NCBI GenBank assembly: GCA_000438415.1
Contig: FR902213.1
Span: 1-39,243, forward strand
Reading direction: 5' to 3'
DNA: 39,243 nt
Source: Clostridium sp. CAG:628
GTDB taxonomy: Bacteria > Bacillota_I > Bacilli_A > RF39 > UBA660
Part shown: one piece after another, positions 8,001 through 15,863 of the stretch
Numbering within the stretch: position 1 is the stretch's first letter
Layout of the letters: every line of letters starts with the position of its first letter
Program-made: the position numbers and the translations under genes
The notes under the pieces: model-generated
Told to the model about the DNA's origin: nothing
Seen by the model: only the letters and a program-made list of their open reading frames with translations
Databases searched by the model: none

Positions 8001-9380
8001 TTATTCACTCATCTTTTGTTTAAGTTCACTAATCATCTTTTCTAGCTCCCCATTACTCTTCATATCATCATTTATTTTATCATATCCATGAATAACTGTC
8101 GAGTGGTCCCTTCCACCAAACTCAAGTCCAATTCTAGGATATGTTTCATCGGTTAGTACTCTGCACAAATACATTGCTATCATTCTAGCATTTGCAATAT
8201 TCTTACTTCTTTTCTTACCTTTTAAATCATCAGGTGTTAATTTAAAATATTCACTAACAACATTAATAATCTTTCCAATACTATTTTCGGTATATTGTCC
8301 CATTCCATTAACATATTCATCTAATGCTTCCATTGCATTTTCTAAACTAAGTATTTGAATACCCCAAATTGATGAATAAGCAGCAAGTCTTGTAATCATA
8401 CCTTCCAAGTTTCTAACATCACTTCCACAATTAGATGCCATGAAATCAATAATCTCATCACTTAAATCTATCGCCAGGTCAGCAGTTTTTATCTTATTCT
8501 TAATAATTTTAACTTTTAAATCAAAGTCAGGAACACTTATAATTGCTTTTAATCCCCAATTAAACCTAGTCTTTAACCTATCAGCAAACATCTTTAAATC
8601 ATCAACACTTCTATCAGAACAAATAATTATCTGTTTAGAATTGCTATATAAACTATTAAAAGTATTAGTAAACTCTTGCTGAGTAGCATTTGCACTACCT
8701 AAAAATTGAATATCATCAATCATTAACACATCAATATCTCTATATTTATTCTTAAAAATATCAATACCATTTAAATTATCTTCTCTATTTCCACTATCTC
8801 TTGTAATACTAATAAACTCATTCATAAACTCATCAGTAGTAACATATAGTACCTTTAAATTAGTATTCTGAATAATATAATTACCAATTGCGTGCATCAA
8901 ATGTGTTTTTCCAAGTCCACTTTTACCATATAAAAATAAAGGGTTATAAAGTTTTCCAGGATTCTGCGCTACTTGTAAACAACTACTAAACGCAAATCTG
9001 TTAGTATCTCCAACAACAAAGTTGTCAAAAGTATACTTAGGATTCAAATTAGTTTTTCTAGTTTCAACGAATTCATCAATAATTCTATCATCACTAACGA
9101 TGTTAACAATATTTTCTTGAACAGAATCTTTATATTCTCCATCTAAACAAAATATAATATTATGACTAGTACCAGTTATTTCTAAAAATATTTCCTCAAT
9201 TATATCCATATAATTGCTTGTAATGTGATTCTTATATATAGGATATGGCACAATAATAACAATATCATTTTCATTAATTGTTAATAATCTTAATTGAACA
9301 AACCACGTATTATAAGTTACATCAGTTATTTTAGTTTTCAATTGATTAACAAATTCGTTCCAAATTTTATCTTTATCCAT
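8001..9380 (-). CDS. dnaA: Chromosomal replication initiator protein DnaA
   Basis: AAA+ ATPase that binds DnaA boxes, melts the origin and loads the helicase. Domain I is IWNEFVNQLKTKITDVTYNTWF. Walker A is GKSGLGKTHLMH and Walker B is DVLMIDDIQFL. The domain IV helix-turn-helix ends in the signature GRDHSTVIHGYDKI. An in-frame GTG at 9398 and an ATG at 9395 exist. I prefer the ATG at 9380 (459 aa), because GGGGTGA lies just upstream and the N-terminus then matches the family. Its promoter and DnaA boxes in the leader suggest autoregulation. Confidence 0.97.
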   Translation of the reverse strand: MDKDKIWNEFVNQLKTKITDVTYNTWFVQLRLLTINENDIVIIVPYPIYKNHITSNYMDIIEEIFLEITGTSHNIIFCLDGEYKDSVQENIVNIVSDDRIIDEFVETRKTNLNPKYTFDNFVVGDTNRFAFSSCLQVAQNPGKLYNPLFLYGKSGLGKTHLMHAIGNYIIQNTNLKVLYVTTDEFMNEFISITRDSGNREDNLNGIDIFKNKYRDIDVLMIDDIQFLGSANATQQEFTNTFNSLYSNSKQIIICSDRSVDDLKMFADRLKTRFNWGLKAIISVPDFDLKVKIIKNKIKTADLAIDLSDEIIDFMASNCGSDVRNLEGMITRLAAYSSIWGIQILSLENAMEALDEYVNGMGQYTENSIGKIINVVSEYFKLTPDDLKGKKRSKNIANARMIAMYLCRVLTDETYPRIGLEFGGRDHSTVIHGYDKINDDMKSNGELEKMISELKQKMSE

Positions 9381-9413
9381 AAACTCACCCCACATCACAA
9401 GTTATCCACTTCC

Positions 9414-9441
9414 ATTGTACCCCATTTTATAAAATTTTCAA
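9414..9441 (-). promoter_or_regulatory. dnaA promoter
   Basis: On the minus strand TTGAAA (9436-9441) is followed after 16 bp by TACAAT (9414-9419). The predicted start point near 9407 lies inside the DnaA box 9402-9410, the arrangement expected for DnaA autorepression. Confidence 0.7.
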
Positions 9442-9611
9442 AGCAAAATTTTTAAAAAATTGTTATTAACACAACTTATACACAGGTTATCTACTTTTTT
9501 TACCTTTAATTTACGAGAAAAAACAGACTTATTCACATTATCCACATTTTTTTAATTCACTCTGTTAATAAAGTTATCCACACTAATGTGAATATGTTAA
9601 TAAACAAAAAG

Positions 9612-9640
9612 TTGACAAATAATATTCTATAGTTTATAAT
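9612..9640 (+). promoter_or_regulatory. rpmH operon promoter (consensus sigma-A)
   Basis: Perfect TTGACA (9612-9617), 17-bp spacer and perfect TATAAT (9635-9640). The next gene is rpmH at 9679, with the strong ribosome site GGGAGGA. Confidence 0.92.
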
Positions 9641-9678
9641 CTTATAAGTCAAGCAAAAAAAGTTGGGAGGAATAAAAA

Positions 9679-9801
9679 ATGAAATTAACACCAGTTGCTA
9701 AGAAAAACAACAAAGCAAAAAAACAAGGTTTTCTTTCTAGAAGTGCAAACATTTTAAAATCTAGAAGACAAAAAGGAAGAAAAAACCTAATCAACAAATA
9801 A
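9679..9801 (+). CDS. rpmH: 50S ribosomal protein L34
   Basis: A 40-residue, strongly basic protein of the large ribosomal subunit. The second half (KKQGF, then KSRRQKGRKNL) carries the L34 pattern. The first residues are MKLTPVAKKN instead of the usual MKRTFQP or MKRTYQP, and the protein is about four residues shorter than the usual 44. Its place between oriC and rnpA is the standard one. The start has GGGAGG 9 nt upstream. The call is secure from position and the C-terminal pattern; the unusual N-terminus is noted separately. Confidence 0.93.
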   Translation: MKLTPVAKKNNKAKKQGFLSRSANILKSRRQKGRKNLINK

Positions 9802-9828
9802 ACTACTTGCAATGAGTAGTTTTTTTTT
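9800..9828 (+). terminator. Terminator/attenuator between rpmH and rnpA
   Basis: AAACTACT (9800-9807) pairs with AGTAGTTT (9815-9822) across a 7-nt loop, and T residues run on to 9828. It immediately follows the rpmH stop and probably reduces read-through into rnpA, keeping L34 output above RNase P protein. Confidence 0.85.
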
Positions 9829-9852
9829 ATAGAATATTATTTAGGTGATTTT

Positions 9853-10173
9853 ATGAACAAGCAGTTTATTGTAAGAAAAAATGAAGAAATAGAACTAATT
9901 GTTAAAAGAGGAAGAAAAAAAGTTAGTAAATATTTTATCCTATATTATATAGATAGTGAAAAGATCTATAATCAATATTGTGTAAGTGTAAGCAAAAAAT
10001 TAGGTAAAGCACATATTAGAAATAAAATAAAAAGAAGAATAAAAGACATATTAATGAAAAATAAAATGGAATTTAACAAAAAGTATGTTATAATAATTAG
10101 GAAAGAAGCCTTATTGGTTTCATATAAAGAATTAGAAGCAAATCTAATTGATTTAATAAAAGGAGCGAATTAA
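9853..10173 (+). CDS. rnpA: Ribonuclease P protein component
   Basis: Protein cofactor of the RNase P ribozyme, which removes 5' leaders from pre-tRNAs. At 106 residues it is close to the usual 110-120. It is very basic and has the family signature (KAHIRNKIKRRIKDI, about 51-65), whose arginines contact the RNA. The start has AGGTGA just upstream. Its stop codon directly abuts the yidC ATG. Confidence 0.95.
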   Translation: MNKQFIVRKNEEIELIVKRGRKKVSKYFILYYIDSEKIYNQYCVSVSKKLGKAHIRNKIKRRIKDILMKNKMEFNKKYVIIIRKEALLVSYKELEANLIDLIKGAN

Positions 10174-11085
10174 ATGAAAAATTTAAAAAAAATAATTTTA
10201 ATAACAATGTTAACATTAACATTAACAACTGGTTGTACAAAAAGTTTTAGCGATAAGGAGACAAAACAAGTTTATACAGAAAATATATTATGTAAGCCAA
10301 CAAATGAAGAAACTTTAAAAGTATACGAAAAAAACGATAAAGTAAATTTAGAAAAATTACCTGAATGTAAAAATTTAAAAATAAATTCTGGAGGATATGA
10401 AGGTTTGTGGACAAGTATTCTAGTAAAACCTCTAGCATGGGTAATAGTAAAAGTTGGATTACTTGTTAAAAATTATGGTGTATCAATAATTTTATTAGGA
10501 ATACTTTTAAGACTATTAGTGCTACCCCTAAGTAAACAAACAATGGACATGAGTACTAATATGCAAAAAGCAAATCCTGAATTACAAAGATTAGAAAAAA
10601 AATATAATGGTAGAACTGACCAACAATCATTAATGGCAAAACAGCAAGAAATGTTAATGATTTATAAAAAATATGATATAAAACCATTCTCAGGTTGCTT
10701 AGTATCATTAATACAATTACCTTTATTCTTCGCATTTCTAGAAGCAATACAAAGAATACCTGCAATACTAGAAGAAAAATTATTAGGTTTTGACCTTGGA
10801 ACAACTCCTTGGAAGGCTATATCAAATGGACAATATTATTATATTATAATAGTTATATTAATTGGTTTATCAACTTACTTCTCATTTAAAAATACAGGTT
10901 CAATGAGTGTTAGCAAAGAACAAGAAGCACAAACAAAAATGATGACTAGAATGATGACAGTATTCATAACAGTAATGTCATTCAGTTTAAATGTAGGTAT
11001 TGGAGTTTATTGGTTCTCAACAAGTGCATTTGCAATATTACAAAATATAATATTAAAGAAATTAAAAGAGAAAAAAACTAATTAG
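10174..11085 (+). CDS. yidC: Membrane protein insertase YidC/SpoIIIJ (lipoprotein)
   Basis: Oxa1-family insertase that folds proteins into the cytoplasmic membrane, alone or with SecYEG. The 303-residue product begins with a lipoprotein signal (hydrophobic segment, then TTGC with the lipidated Cys at about 21). Five hydrophobic segments follow. The conserved groove arginine is seen in GILLRLLVLPLS. The basic cytoplasmic tail KKLKEKKTN follows the last helix. The gene lies between rnpA and jag, the standard order. In B. subtilis this orthologue is also needed for forespore development. Confidence 0.95.
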   Translation: MKNLKKIILITMLTLTLTTGCTKSFSDKETKQVYTENILCKPTNEETLKVYEKNDKVNLEKLPECKNLKINSGGYEGLWTSILVKPLAWVIVKVGLLVKNYGVSIILLGILLRLLVLPLSKQTMDMSTNMQKANPELQRLEKKYNGRTDQQSLMAKQQEMLMIYKKYDIKPFSGCLVSLIQLPLFFAFLEAIQRIPAILEEKLLGFDLGTTPWKAISNGQYYYIIIVILIGLSTYFSFKNTGSMSVSKEQEAQTKMMTRMMTVFITVMSFSLNVGIGVYWFSTSAFAILQNIILKKLKEKKTN

Positions 11086-11103
11086 TGAAAAGGAAGTGTA
11101 GTT

Positions 11104-11721
11104 ATGGAAAAATATATTTATAAAGGAAAAGAAGAAAAAGTTGTACTAGAAAGTGCTTTAAAAGAATTAAATATTCCAGAAAGTGAAATACTAATAAAAA
11201 CCAAAGAAGAAAAAGGTGGCTTATTTTCTGGTAAAAAAGTAGTTATCGAAATAGTTAAAATAGAAGATATTAGTGAATTTGGAAAAACTATATTAGAAAA
11301 CATATTAAAAGGATTTAATATTAAGGGAAACATTGAAAAACAAATAAGAGACAAACAAATATCATATAAAGTATATTCTGACAATAATGGAATTCTAATT
11401 GGTAAAAATGGAAAAACACTAGAATCAATTCAAAAATACCTAAAACAAAGCATATCTGCACAAACTGGCATGTATGTTAACATAATATTGGATATAGAAA
11501 ATTATAAAGAAAAACAAAACTATTTCCTAGAAAGAGATGTAAAAAAAATTGCAAGACAAGTAACACTTTCAAAAATAGATGTTAAACTTGATCCAATGAA
11601 TTCTTTCCAAAGAAGAATAGTTCATAATGCACTATCAAAATTCGATTACATTACAACAGAAAGTGTTGGAGTAGAACCAAATAGATGTGTAGTAATTAAG
11701 TATAAAGAAAAATCAAACTAG
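11104..11721 (+). CDS. jag: Jag/KhpB RNA-binding protein
   Basis: Cytoplasmic RNA-binding protein that works with KhpA and influences cell elongation and division in Firmicutes. The 205-residue protein has an N-terminal Jag domain (KGGLFSGKKVVIE), a KH domain with the GxxG loop IGKNGKTL (about 99-106), and a C-terminal R3H domain with RRIVH. The linker is shorter than in many homologues. It lies 18 nt after yidC with the ribosome site AAGGAAG, and its stop codon is part of the following terminator stem. Confidence 0.93.
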   Translation: MEKYIYKGKEEKVVLESALKELNIPESEILIKTKEEKGGLFSGKKVVIEIVKIEDISEFGKTILENILKGFNIKGNIEKQIRDKQISYKVYSDNNGILIGKNGKTLESIQKYLKQSISAQTGMYVNIILDIENYKEKQNYFLERDVKKIARQVTLSKIDVKLDPMNSFQRRIVHNALSKFDYITTESVGVEPNRCVVIKYKEKSN

Positions 11722-11742
11722 AAAAAAATAGTTTGTTTTTTT
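11714..11742 (+). terminator. Intrinsic terminator after jag
   Basis: CAAACTA (11714-11720) pairs with TAGTTTG (11729-11735) across an 8-nt loop, followed by seven T residues. It ends the rpmH-rnpA-yidC-jag transcript. Confidence 0.9.
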
Positions 11743-11758
11743 ATTTCCCAAAGAAAAA

Positions 11759-11780
11759 ATTTATTTCCCGGGAAATAAAT
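11759..11780. promoter_or_regulatory. Noc-binding site (NBS) upstream of mnmE
   Basis: The core ATTTCCCGGGAAAT (11763-11776) is identical to the published B. subtilis NBS consensus recalled from the literature. The perfect palindrome extends to 22 bp. A half-site, TTATTTCCC, lies 20 bp upstream at 11741-11749. The site ends 3 bp before the mnmE -35. A Noc-type protein is encoded 4 kb downstream. It is the only CCCGGG I noticed in the window. Confidence 0.88.
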
Positions 11781-11782
11781 AA

Positions 11783-11811
11783 TTTACATATGCTTTTCAA
11801 AGTGGTATAAT
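11783..11811 (+). promoter_or_regulatory. mnmE operon promoter
   Basis: TTTACA (11783-11788), 17-bp spacer, TATAAT (11806-11811), with the TG dinucleotide of an extended -10 one base upstream. Spreading of Noc from the adjacent NBS could cover it. Confidence 0.85.
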
Positions 11812-11837
11812 CTACACACGAAAGGAAGTATTTAAAA

Positions 11838-13190
11838 ATGACTGACACTATATGTGCTATAGCAACCTCAGTAGGAACAAGCGCAATAAATATAATAAAG
11901 ATAAGTGGTAAAGAAAGTATTAGTATAGTAAACAAAATATTTACAAAAGACTTACTAAAAGCAAAAACTCACACAATAACTTTTGGCTACATAAAAGACA
12001 AAGAAGAAAAAGTTGATGAAGTATTAGTTTCAGTTTTTCTAGAACCAAATACATACACAGGTGAAAACATTGTAGAAATAAATACTCATGGTGGTTTAGC
12101 AGTAACAAACAAAATCTTAGAAATGCTATTAGAACAAGGCTGTCGATTAGCCGAGCCAGGAGAATTCCTAAAAAGAGCATTTTTAAATGGTAAAAGAGAC
12201 TTACTAGAAGCCGAATCAATAAGTGACTTAATAAATGCCAAAACAGAAGCATCAAGAAAAATGAGTATGAATGGTGTAACAGGAGAATTATCTAGAATAA
12301 TTAAAAATCTTAGAAATAAATTATTAACAATAATAGCAAACATCGAAGTTAACATTGATTACCCAGAATATGAAGATGCTATAGTATATACAAACGAATT
12401 ACTAAAAACTAACATAATAGAAATAAAAAATGAATTAAAAAAAATAGTAGATGAAAGTGAAAAAGGTTCAATTATCAAAAATGGTATAAATGTAGGAATA
12501 GTAGGAAAACCAAATGTTGGAAAAAGTAGCTTGCTAAATAGACTTATTAATGAAGATAAAGCAATAGTAACAGATGTAGAAGGAACAACAAGAGACATAG
12601 TAGAAGGTAAAATAGTAATAAATGGAATTGAAATAAACTTAATTGATACAGCAGGAATAAGACAAACATCAAACGTTGTTGAAAAAATTGGTGTAGAAAA
12701 AAGTAAAAGTATATTAGAAACTAGCGACCTTTTACTAGCAATATTTGATGGAAGTAAACCACTAACAAAAGATGATTTAGACATATTAAAAGAAATAGAA
12801 AATAAAAAATCTATAATAATCATAAACAAAGAAGACTTACCTATGCAAATAGAAAAAGAAAAATTTTCGAGATACAAAACACTTCAAATATCAATTAAAG
12901 AAAATAAAGGAATAAATGACATAATAGAAGAAATAAAATCATTATTTAATTTAAATGAATTAGAAACGCAAGACTTCACTTACTTGTCAAATGCAAGACA
13001 AATAAATCTGATCAAAAATTGCTTATCGTTAAGTGAAGAAATAAATAAACAAAATGAAAAAAATACACCAGTAGACTTAATACAAATAGATATACAAAGA
13101 CTTTGGGAAAAATTAGGTGAACTAACTGGTGAATCATACAAAGACGAATTATTAGATGAAATATTTAGTAAATTTTGTTTAGGAAAATAG
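11838..13190 (+). CDS. mnmE: tRNA modification GTPase MnmE
   Basis: With MnmG it installs the 5-aminomethyl or carboxymethylaminomethyl group on wobble U34 of tRNAs. The 450-residue protein has the N-terminal folate-binding domain (TICAIATSVGTSAINIIKISG), a helical domain, and an inserted G domain. The G domain shows GKPNVGKSS (P-loop), GTTRD, DTAG and NKED. The C-terminal CLGK carries the conserved cysteine. The ribosome site is GAAAGGAAG. mnmG follows after 9 nt. Confidence 0.97.
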   Translation: MTDTICAIATSVGTSAINIIKISGKESISIVNKIFTKDLLKAKTHTITFGYIKDKEEKVDEVLVSVFLEPNTYTGENIVEINTHGGLAVTNKILEMLLEQGCRLAEPGEFLKRAFLNGKRDLLEAESISDLINAKTEASRKMSMNGVTGELSRIIKNLRNKLLTIIANIEVNIDYPEYEDAIVYTNELLKTNIIEIKNELKKIVDESEKGSIIKNGINVGIVGKPNVGKSSLLNRLINEDKAIVTDVEGTTRDIVEGKIVINGIEINLIDTAGIRQTSNVVEKIGVEKSKSILETSDLLLAIFDGSKPLTKDDLDILKEIENKKSIIIINKEDLPMQIEKEKFSRYKTLQISIKENKGINDIIEEIKSLFNLNELETQDFTYLSNARQINLIKNCLSLSEEINKQNEKNTPVDLIQIDIQRLWEKLGELTGESYKDELLDEIFSKFCLGK

Positions 13191-13199
13191 GAGGAAAAA

Positions 13200-15059
13200 A
13201 TGTACGAAGTAATAGTAATTGGAGGAGGACATGCTGGATGTGAAGCCTCACTTGCATGTGCCAAAAAAGGTCATACCACATTATTAATAACAGGAAATAT
13301 CAAAAACATTGCAGACATGCCATGTAACCCATCAATTGGAGGTTCCGCTAAAGGAATAGTAGTAAGAGAAATAGATGCATTAGGAGGATATATGGGATAC
13401 AATGCAGACATTTCTCATTTACAAATAAAAATGCTTAATAGTAAAAAAGGTCCAGGAGTAAGAAGCTTAAGATGTCAAGCAGATAAAACAATATACCCAG
13501 AAAATATGTTAAAAGAACTTCTTAACACTCCAAATTTAACTATAAAAGAAGACTTAGTAAAAGAATTATTAATAGAAAATAATGAAGTACAAGGTATTAT
13601 TACAGAAACAAATGAAAAAATATCGGCAAAAAAAATAATAATAACAACAGGTACATATCTAAATGCGGATATTTTAAGAGGACACAATAAACATAAAGGT
13701 GGACCACACGGAGAAAAACCATCTCTATACCTAAGTGAAAGTCTACAAAAACACGGAATTAAAATGAGAAGATTAAAAACAGGAACACCACCAAGAGTAT
13801 TAAAGTCTTCAATTAACTATAGTGAATGTCAAGAAGAAAAAGGAGATAGTGAGTTACTAAGTTTCAGTAATTTCTATGAACCAACATATGACATAGATAA
13901 ACAAGTACCATGTTATTTAACATATACTAATAAAGAAACCCACAAAATAATTTTAGACAATTTAGACAAATGCGCACTATATAGTGGTTTAATTGTAGGA
14001 ATCGGACCAAGATACTGTCCATCAATTGAAGACAAAATAGTTAAATTTAAAGATAAAGATAGACATCAAATATTTCTAGAACCTGAAAGAAAAAATGGAG
14101 ATGAAATATATGTTGGAGGTTTTTCAACAACCATGCCAGAAGAACTTCAAGAAAAACTAATTCATACAATGGAAGGTCTTCATAATGCAGTAATAACAAA
14201 ATATGGTTATGCAATAGAATATGATGCGATAGACAGTTTAGAATTAAAAATGTCCCTAGAAAGCAAAAAAATTAAAGGTCTTTACAGTGCAGGACAAATA
14301 AATGGAACAAGTGGATACGAAGAAGCAGCCGCACAAGGTTTAATTGCTGGAATAAATGCATCACTTTCTCTTGAAAACAAAGACCCACTAATTCTAAAAA
14401 GAAACGAAGCATACATTGGTGTATTAATAGATGACTTAATAAACAAAGGAATAACTGAACCATATAGACTATTAACTAGCCGTGCAGAATTTCGTCTTCT
14501 TTTAAGACATGACAATGCTGACTTAAGACTTACTGAAATAGGAAGAAAAGTAGGACTTATTGATGATGATAAATATAAAATATTTAAAACTAAAGTAGAA
14601 AACATAAAAAAATTACAAGAACATCTAGAAAACACAAAAGTAGAACCAACAGATAAAAATAATGAATACCTAAAAAACTTATCAAGTTCTCCATTAACAG
14701 GAAAAACGTTAGCAATTGATTTATTAAAAAGACCAGAAGTATCTATAGAAGACATAGAATACTTACTTAATGAAACATTTGATAAAAAAGCAAAAGAACA
14801 AGTTAGTATTAATACAAAATATAAAGGTTACATAGCAAAAACAAATATTGAAGTAGAAAAAATGTTAAATTTAGAAAAAAAGAAAATTCCAAATGATATT
14901 GATTACAATAAAGTAAGAAACATTGCAACTGAAGCTCGTCAAAAATTAAATGAAGTAAGACCTTTAACAATTGGACAAGCAACAAGAATTTCAGGAATAA
15001 ATCCTTCTGATATAACAATGTTACTCGTTTACCTAAAAAAGGAGTATCCAAATGAATAA
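13200..15059 (+). CDS. mnmG: tRNA U34 carboxymethylaminomethyl synthase MnmG (GidA)
   Basis: FAD-dependent partner of MnmE in wobble-uridine modification. The 619-residue length is normal. It shows the Rossmann FAD motif GGGHAGCEAS at the N-terminus, CNPSIGGSAKG, a second dinucleotide region near GTPPR, and SAGQINGTSGYEEAAAQG. The C-terminal helical domain contacts MnmE and tRNA. The ribosome site GGAGGAAAA precedes the start. Its end overlaps the rsmG start by 8 nt. Confidence 0.97.
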   Translation: MYEVIVIGGGHAGCEASLACAKKGHTTLLITGNIKNIADMPCNPSIGGSAKGIVVREIDALGGYMGYNADISHLQIKMLNSKKGPGVRSLRCQADKTIYPENMLKELLNTPNLTIKEDLVKELLIENNEVQGIITETNEKISAKKIIITTGTYLNADILRGHNKHKGGPHGEKPSLYLSESLQKHGIKMRRLKTGTPPRVLKSSINYSECQEEKGDSELLSFSNFYEPTYDIDKQVPCYLTYTNKETHKIILDNLDKCALYSGLIVGIGPRYCPSIEDKIVKFKDKDRHQIFLEPERKNGDEIYVGGFSTTMPEELQEKLIHTMEGLHNAVITKYGYAIEYDAIDSLELKMSLESKKIKGLYSAGQINGTSGYEEAAAQGLIAGINASLSLENKDPLILKRNEAYIGVLIDDLINKGITEPYRLLTSRAEFRLLLRHDNADLRLTEIGRKVGLIDDDKYKIFKTKVENIKKLQEHLENTKVEPTDKNNEYLKNLSSSPLTGKTLAIDLLKRPEVSIEDIEYLLNETFDKKAKEQVSINTKYKGYIAKTNIEVEKMLNLEKKKIPNDIDYNKVRNIATEARQKLNEVRPLTIGQATRISGINPSDITMLLVYLKKEYPNE

Positions 15060-15765
15060 TGAAGAATTCTTAAACTCACTAAAACTCTTAGGTATAGAAG
15101 TAACAAACAAAGAACTATCAAAATTCGAAAAATATAAAGATTTACTAAAAGAATATAATCAAAAATTTAATCTAACAAGTATAACAAATGATTTAGATAT
15201 CTACTTAAAACACTTTTATGACTCGCTATGCTTATTTAAAATAAAAGAAGTAAAAGAAAACAAAACATTACTAGATATAGGAACAGGTGCTGGTTTTCCA
15301 GGCATTCCCTTAGCAATAATAAATTCAAATTTAAAAGTGTACTTATTAGAATCAAACACAAAAAAATGTGAATTTCTAAAAATAATAAAACAAGAACTTA
15401 ACTTAAACAACATTGAAGTAATAAATAGTCGTGCAGAAGACTTTATTAAAACTCATAAAGAAGAATTTGATCTAGCCACTTCAAGAGCAGTTTCCCATCT
15501 AAAAATACTTTCAGAATTAGAAATACCTGCATTAAAAATAAATGGCTTATTCATCCCACTTAAATCACATTATGAAGAAGAATTAAAAGAAACAGAATCA
15601 TTTTTAAAAACATTAAATTCAGAATTAACAGAAATAATTACATATACTCTACCAATTGAAAATTCAAAAAGAACAATATTAAAAATAACAAAACAAAAAA
15701 CAACTCCACCAATCTACCCAAGAAATTATTCTCAAATCAAAAAATCTTTAAACAAAAAACAATAA
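15052..15765 (+). CDS. rsmG: 16S rRNA (guanine527-N7) methyltransferase RsmG (GidB)
   Basis: SAM-dependent enzyme that methylates G527 of 16S rRNA; its loss gives low-level streptomycin resistance in several bacteria. The 237-residue protein has the SAM motif LLDIGTGAGFPGIPLA, the acidic loop LLESNTKKCEFL, and SRAVSHLKILSELEIPALK. The start overlaps the mnmG stop and has AAAGGAG upstream. A terminator follows directly. Confidence 0.96.
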   Translation: MNNEEFLNSLKLLGIEVTNKELSKFEKYKDLLKEYNQKFNLTSITNDLDIYLKHFYDSLCLFKIKEVKENKTLLDIGTGAGFPGIPLAIINSNLKVYLLESNTKKCEFLKIIKQELNLNNIEVINSRAEDFIKTHKEEFDLATSRAVSHLKILSELEIPALKINGLFIPLKSHYEEELKETESFLKTLNSELTEIITYTLPIENSKRTILKITKQKTTPPIYPRNYSQIKKSLNKKQ

Positions 15766-15793
15766 AGTTAGCATTTTTTACTAACTTTTTTTT
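15764..15793 (+). terminator. Intrinsic terminator after rsmG
   Basis: AAAGTTAG (15764-15771) pairs with CTAACTTT (15781-15788) across a 9-nt loop and runs into T residues to 15793. It separates noc from the mnmE-mnmG-rsmG transcript. Confidence 0.88.
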
Positions 15794-15802
15794 CATTAGT
15801 AC

Positions 15803-15831
15803 TTGCAAAATTGGAAAAAATAAAGTACAAT
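15803..15831 (+). promoter_or_regulatory. noc promoter
   Basis: TTGCAA (15803-15808) and TACAAT (15826-15831) with exactly 17 bp between them, 32 bp before the noc start. Confidence 0.78.
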
Positions 15832-15863
15832 TATATATAGAATAAAGATAAGGGGCTGTTAAT

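Larger units (their letters stand above)
9381..9678. other. oriC: Origin of replication oriC (DnaA-box cluster)
   Basis: The gap between divergent dnaA and rpmH holds at least six DnaA-box matches to TTATNCACA or near variants on the plus strand: 9402-9410 (TTATCCACT), 9476-9484 (TTATACACA), 9487-9495 (weak), 9529-9537 (TTATTCACA), 9538-9546 (TTATCCACA, directly adjacent) and 9574-9582 (TTATCCACA). A reverse-strand variant lies at 9587-9595. Box density, position and the dnaA/rpmH neighbours identify the origin. AT-rich stretches lie at 9430-9470 and 9597-9610. Confidence 0.93.

Noticed and set aside
12359..12877. 172-codon antisense frame within mnmE
   Set aside because: Shadow of the mnmE coding frame; no start signal and no recognisable protein.
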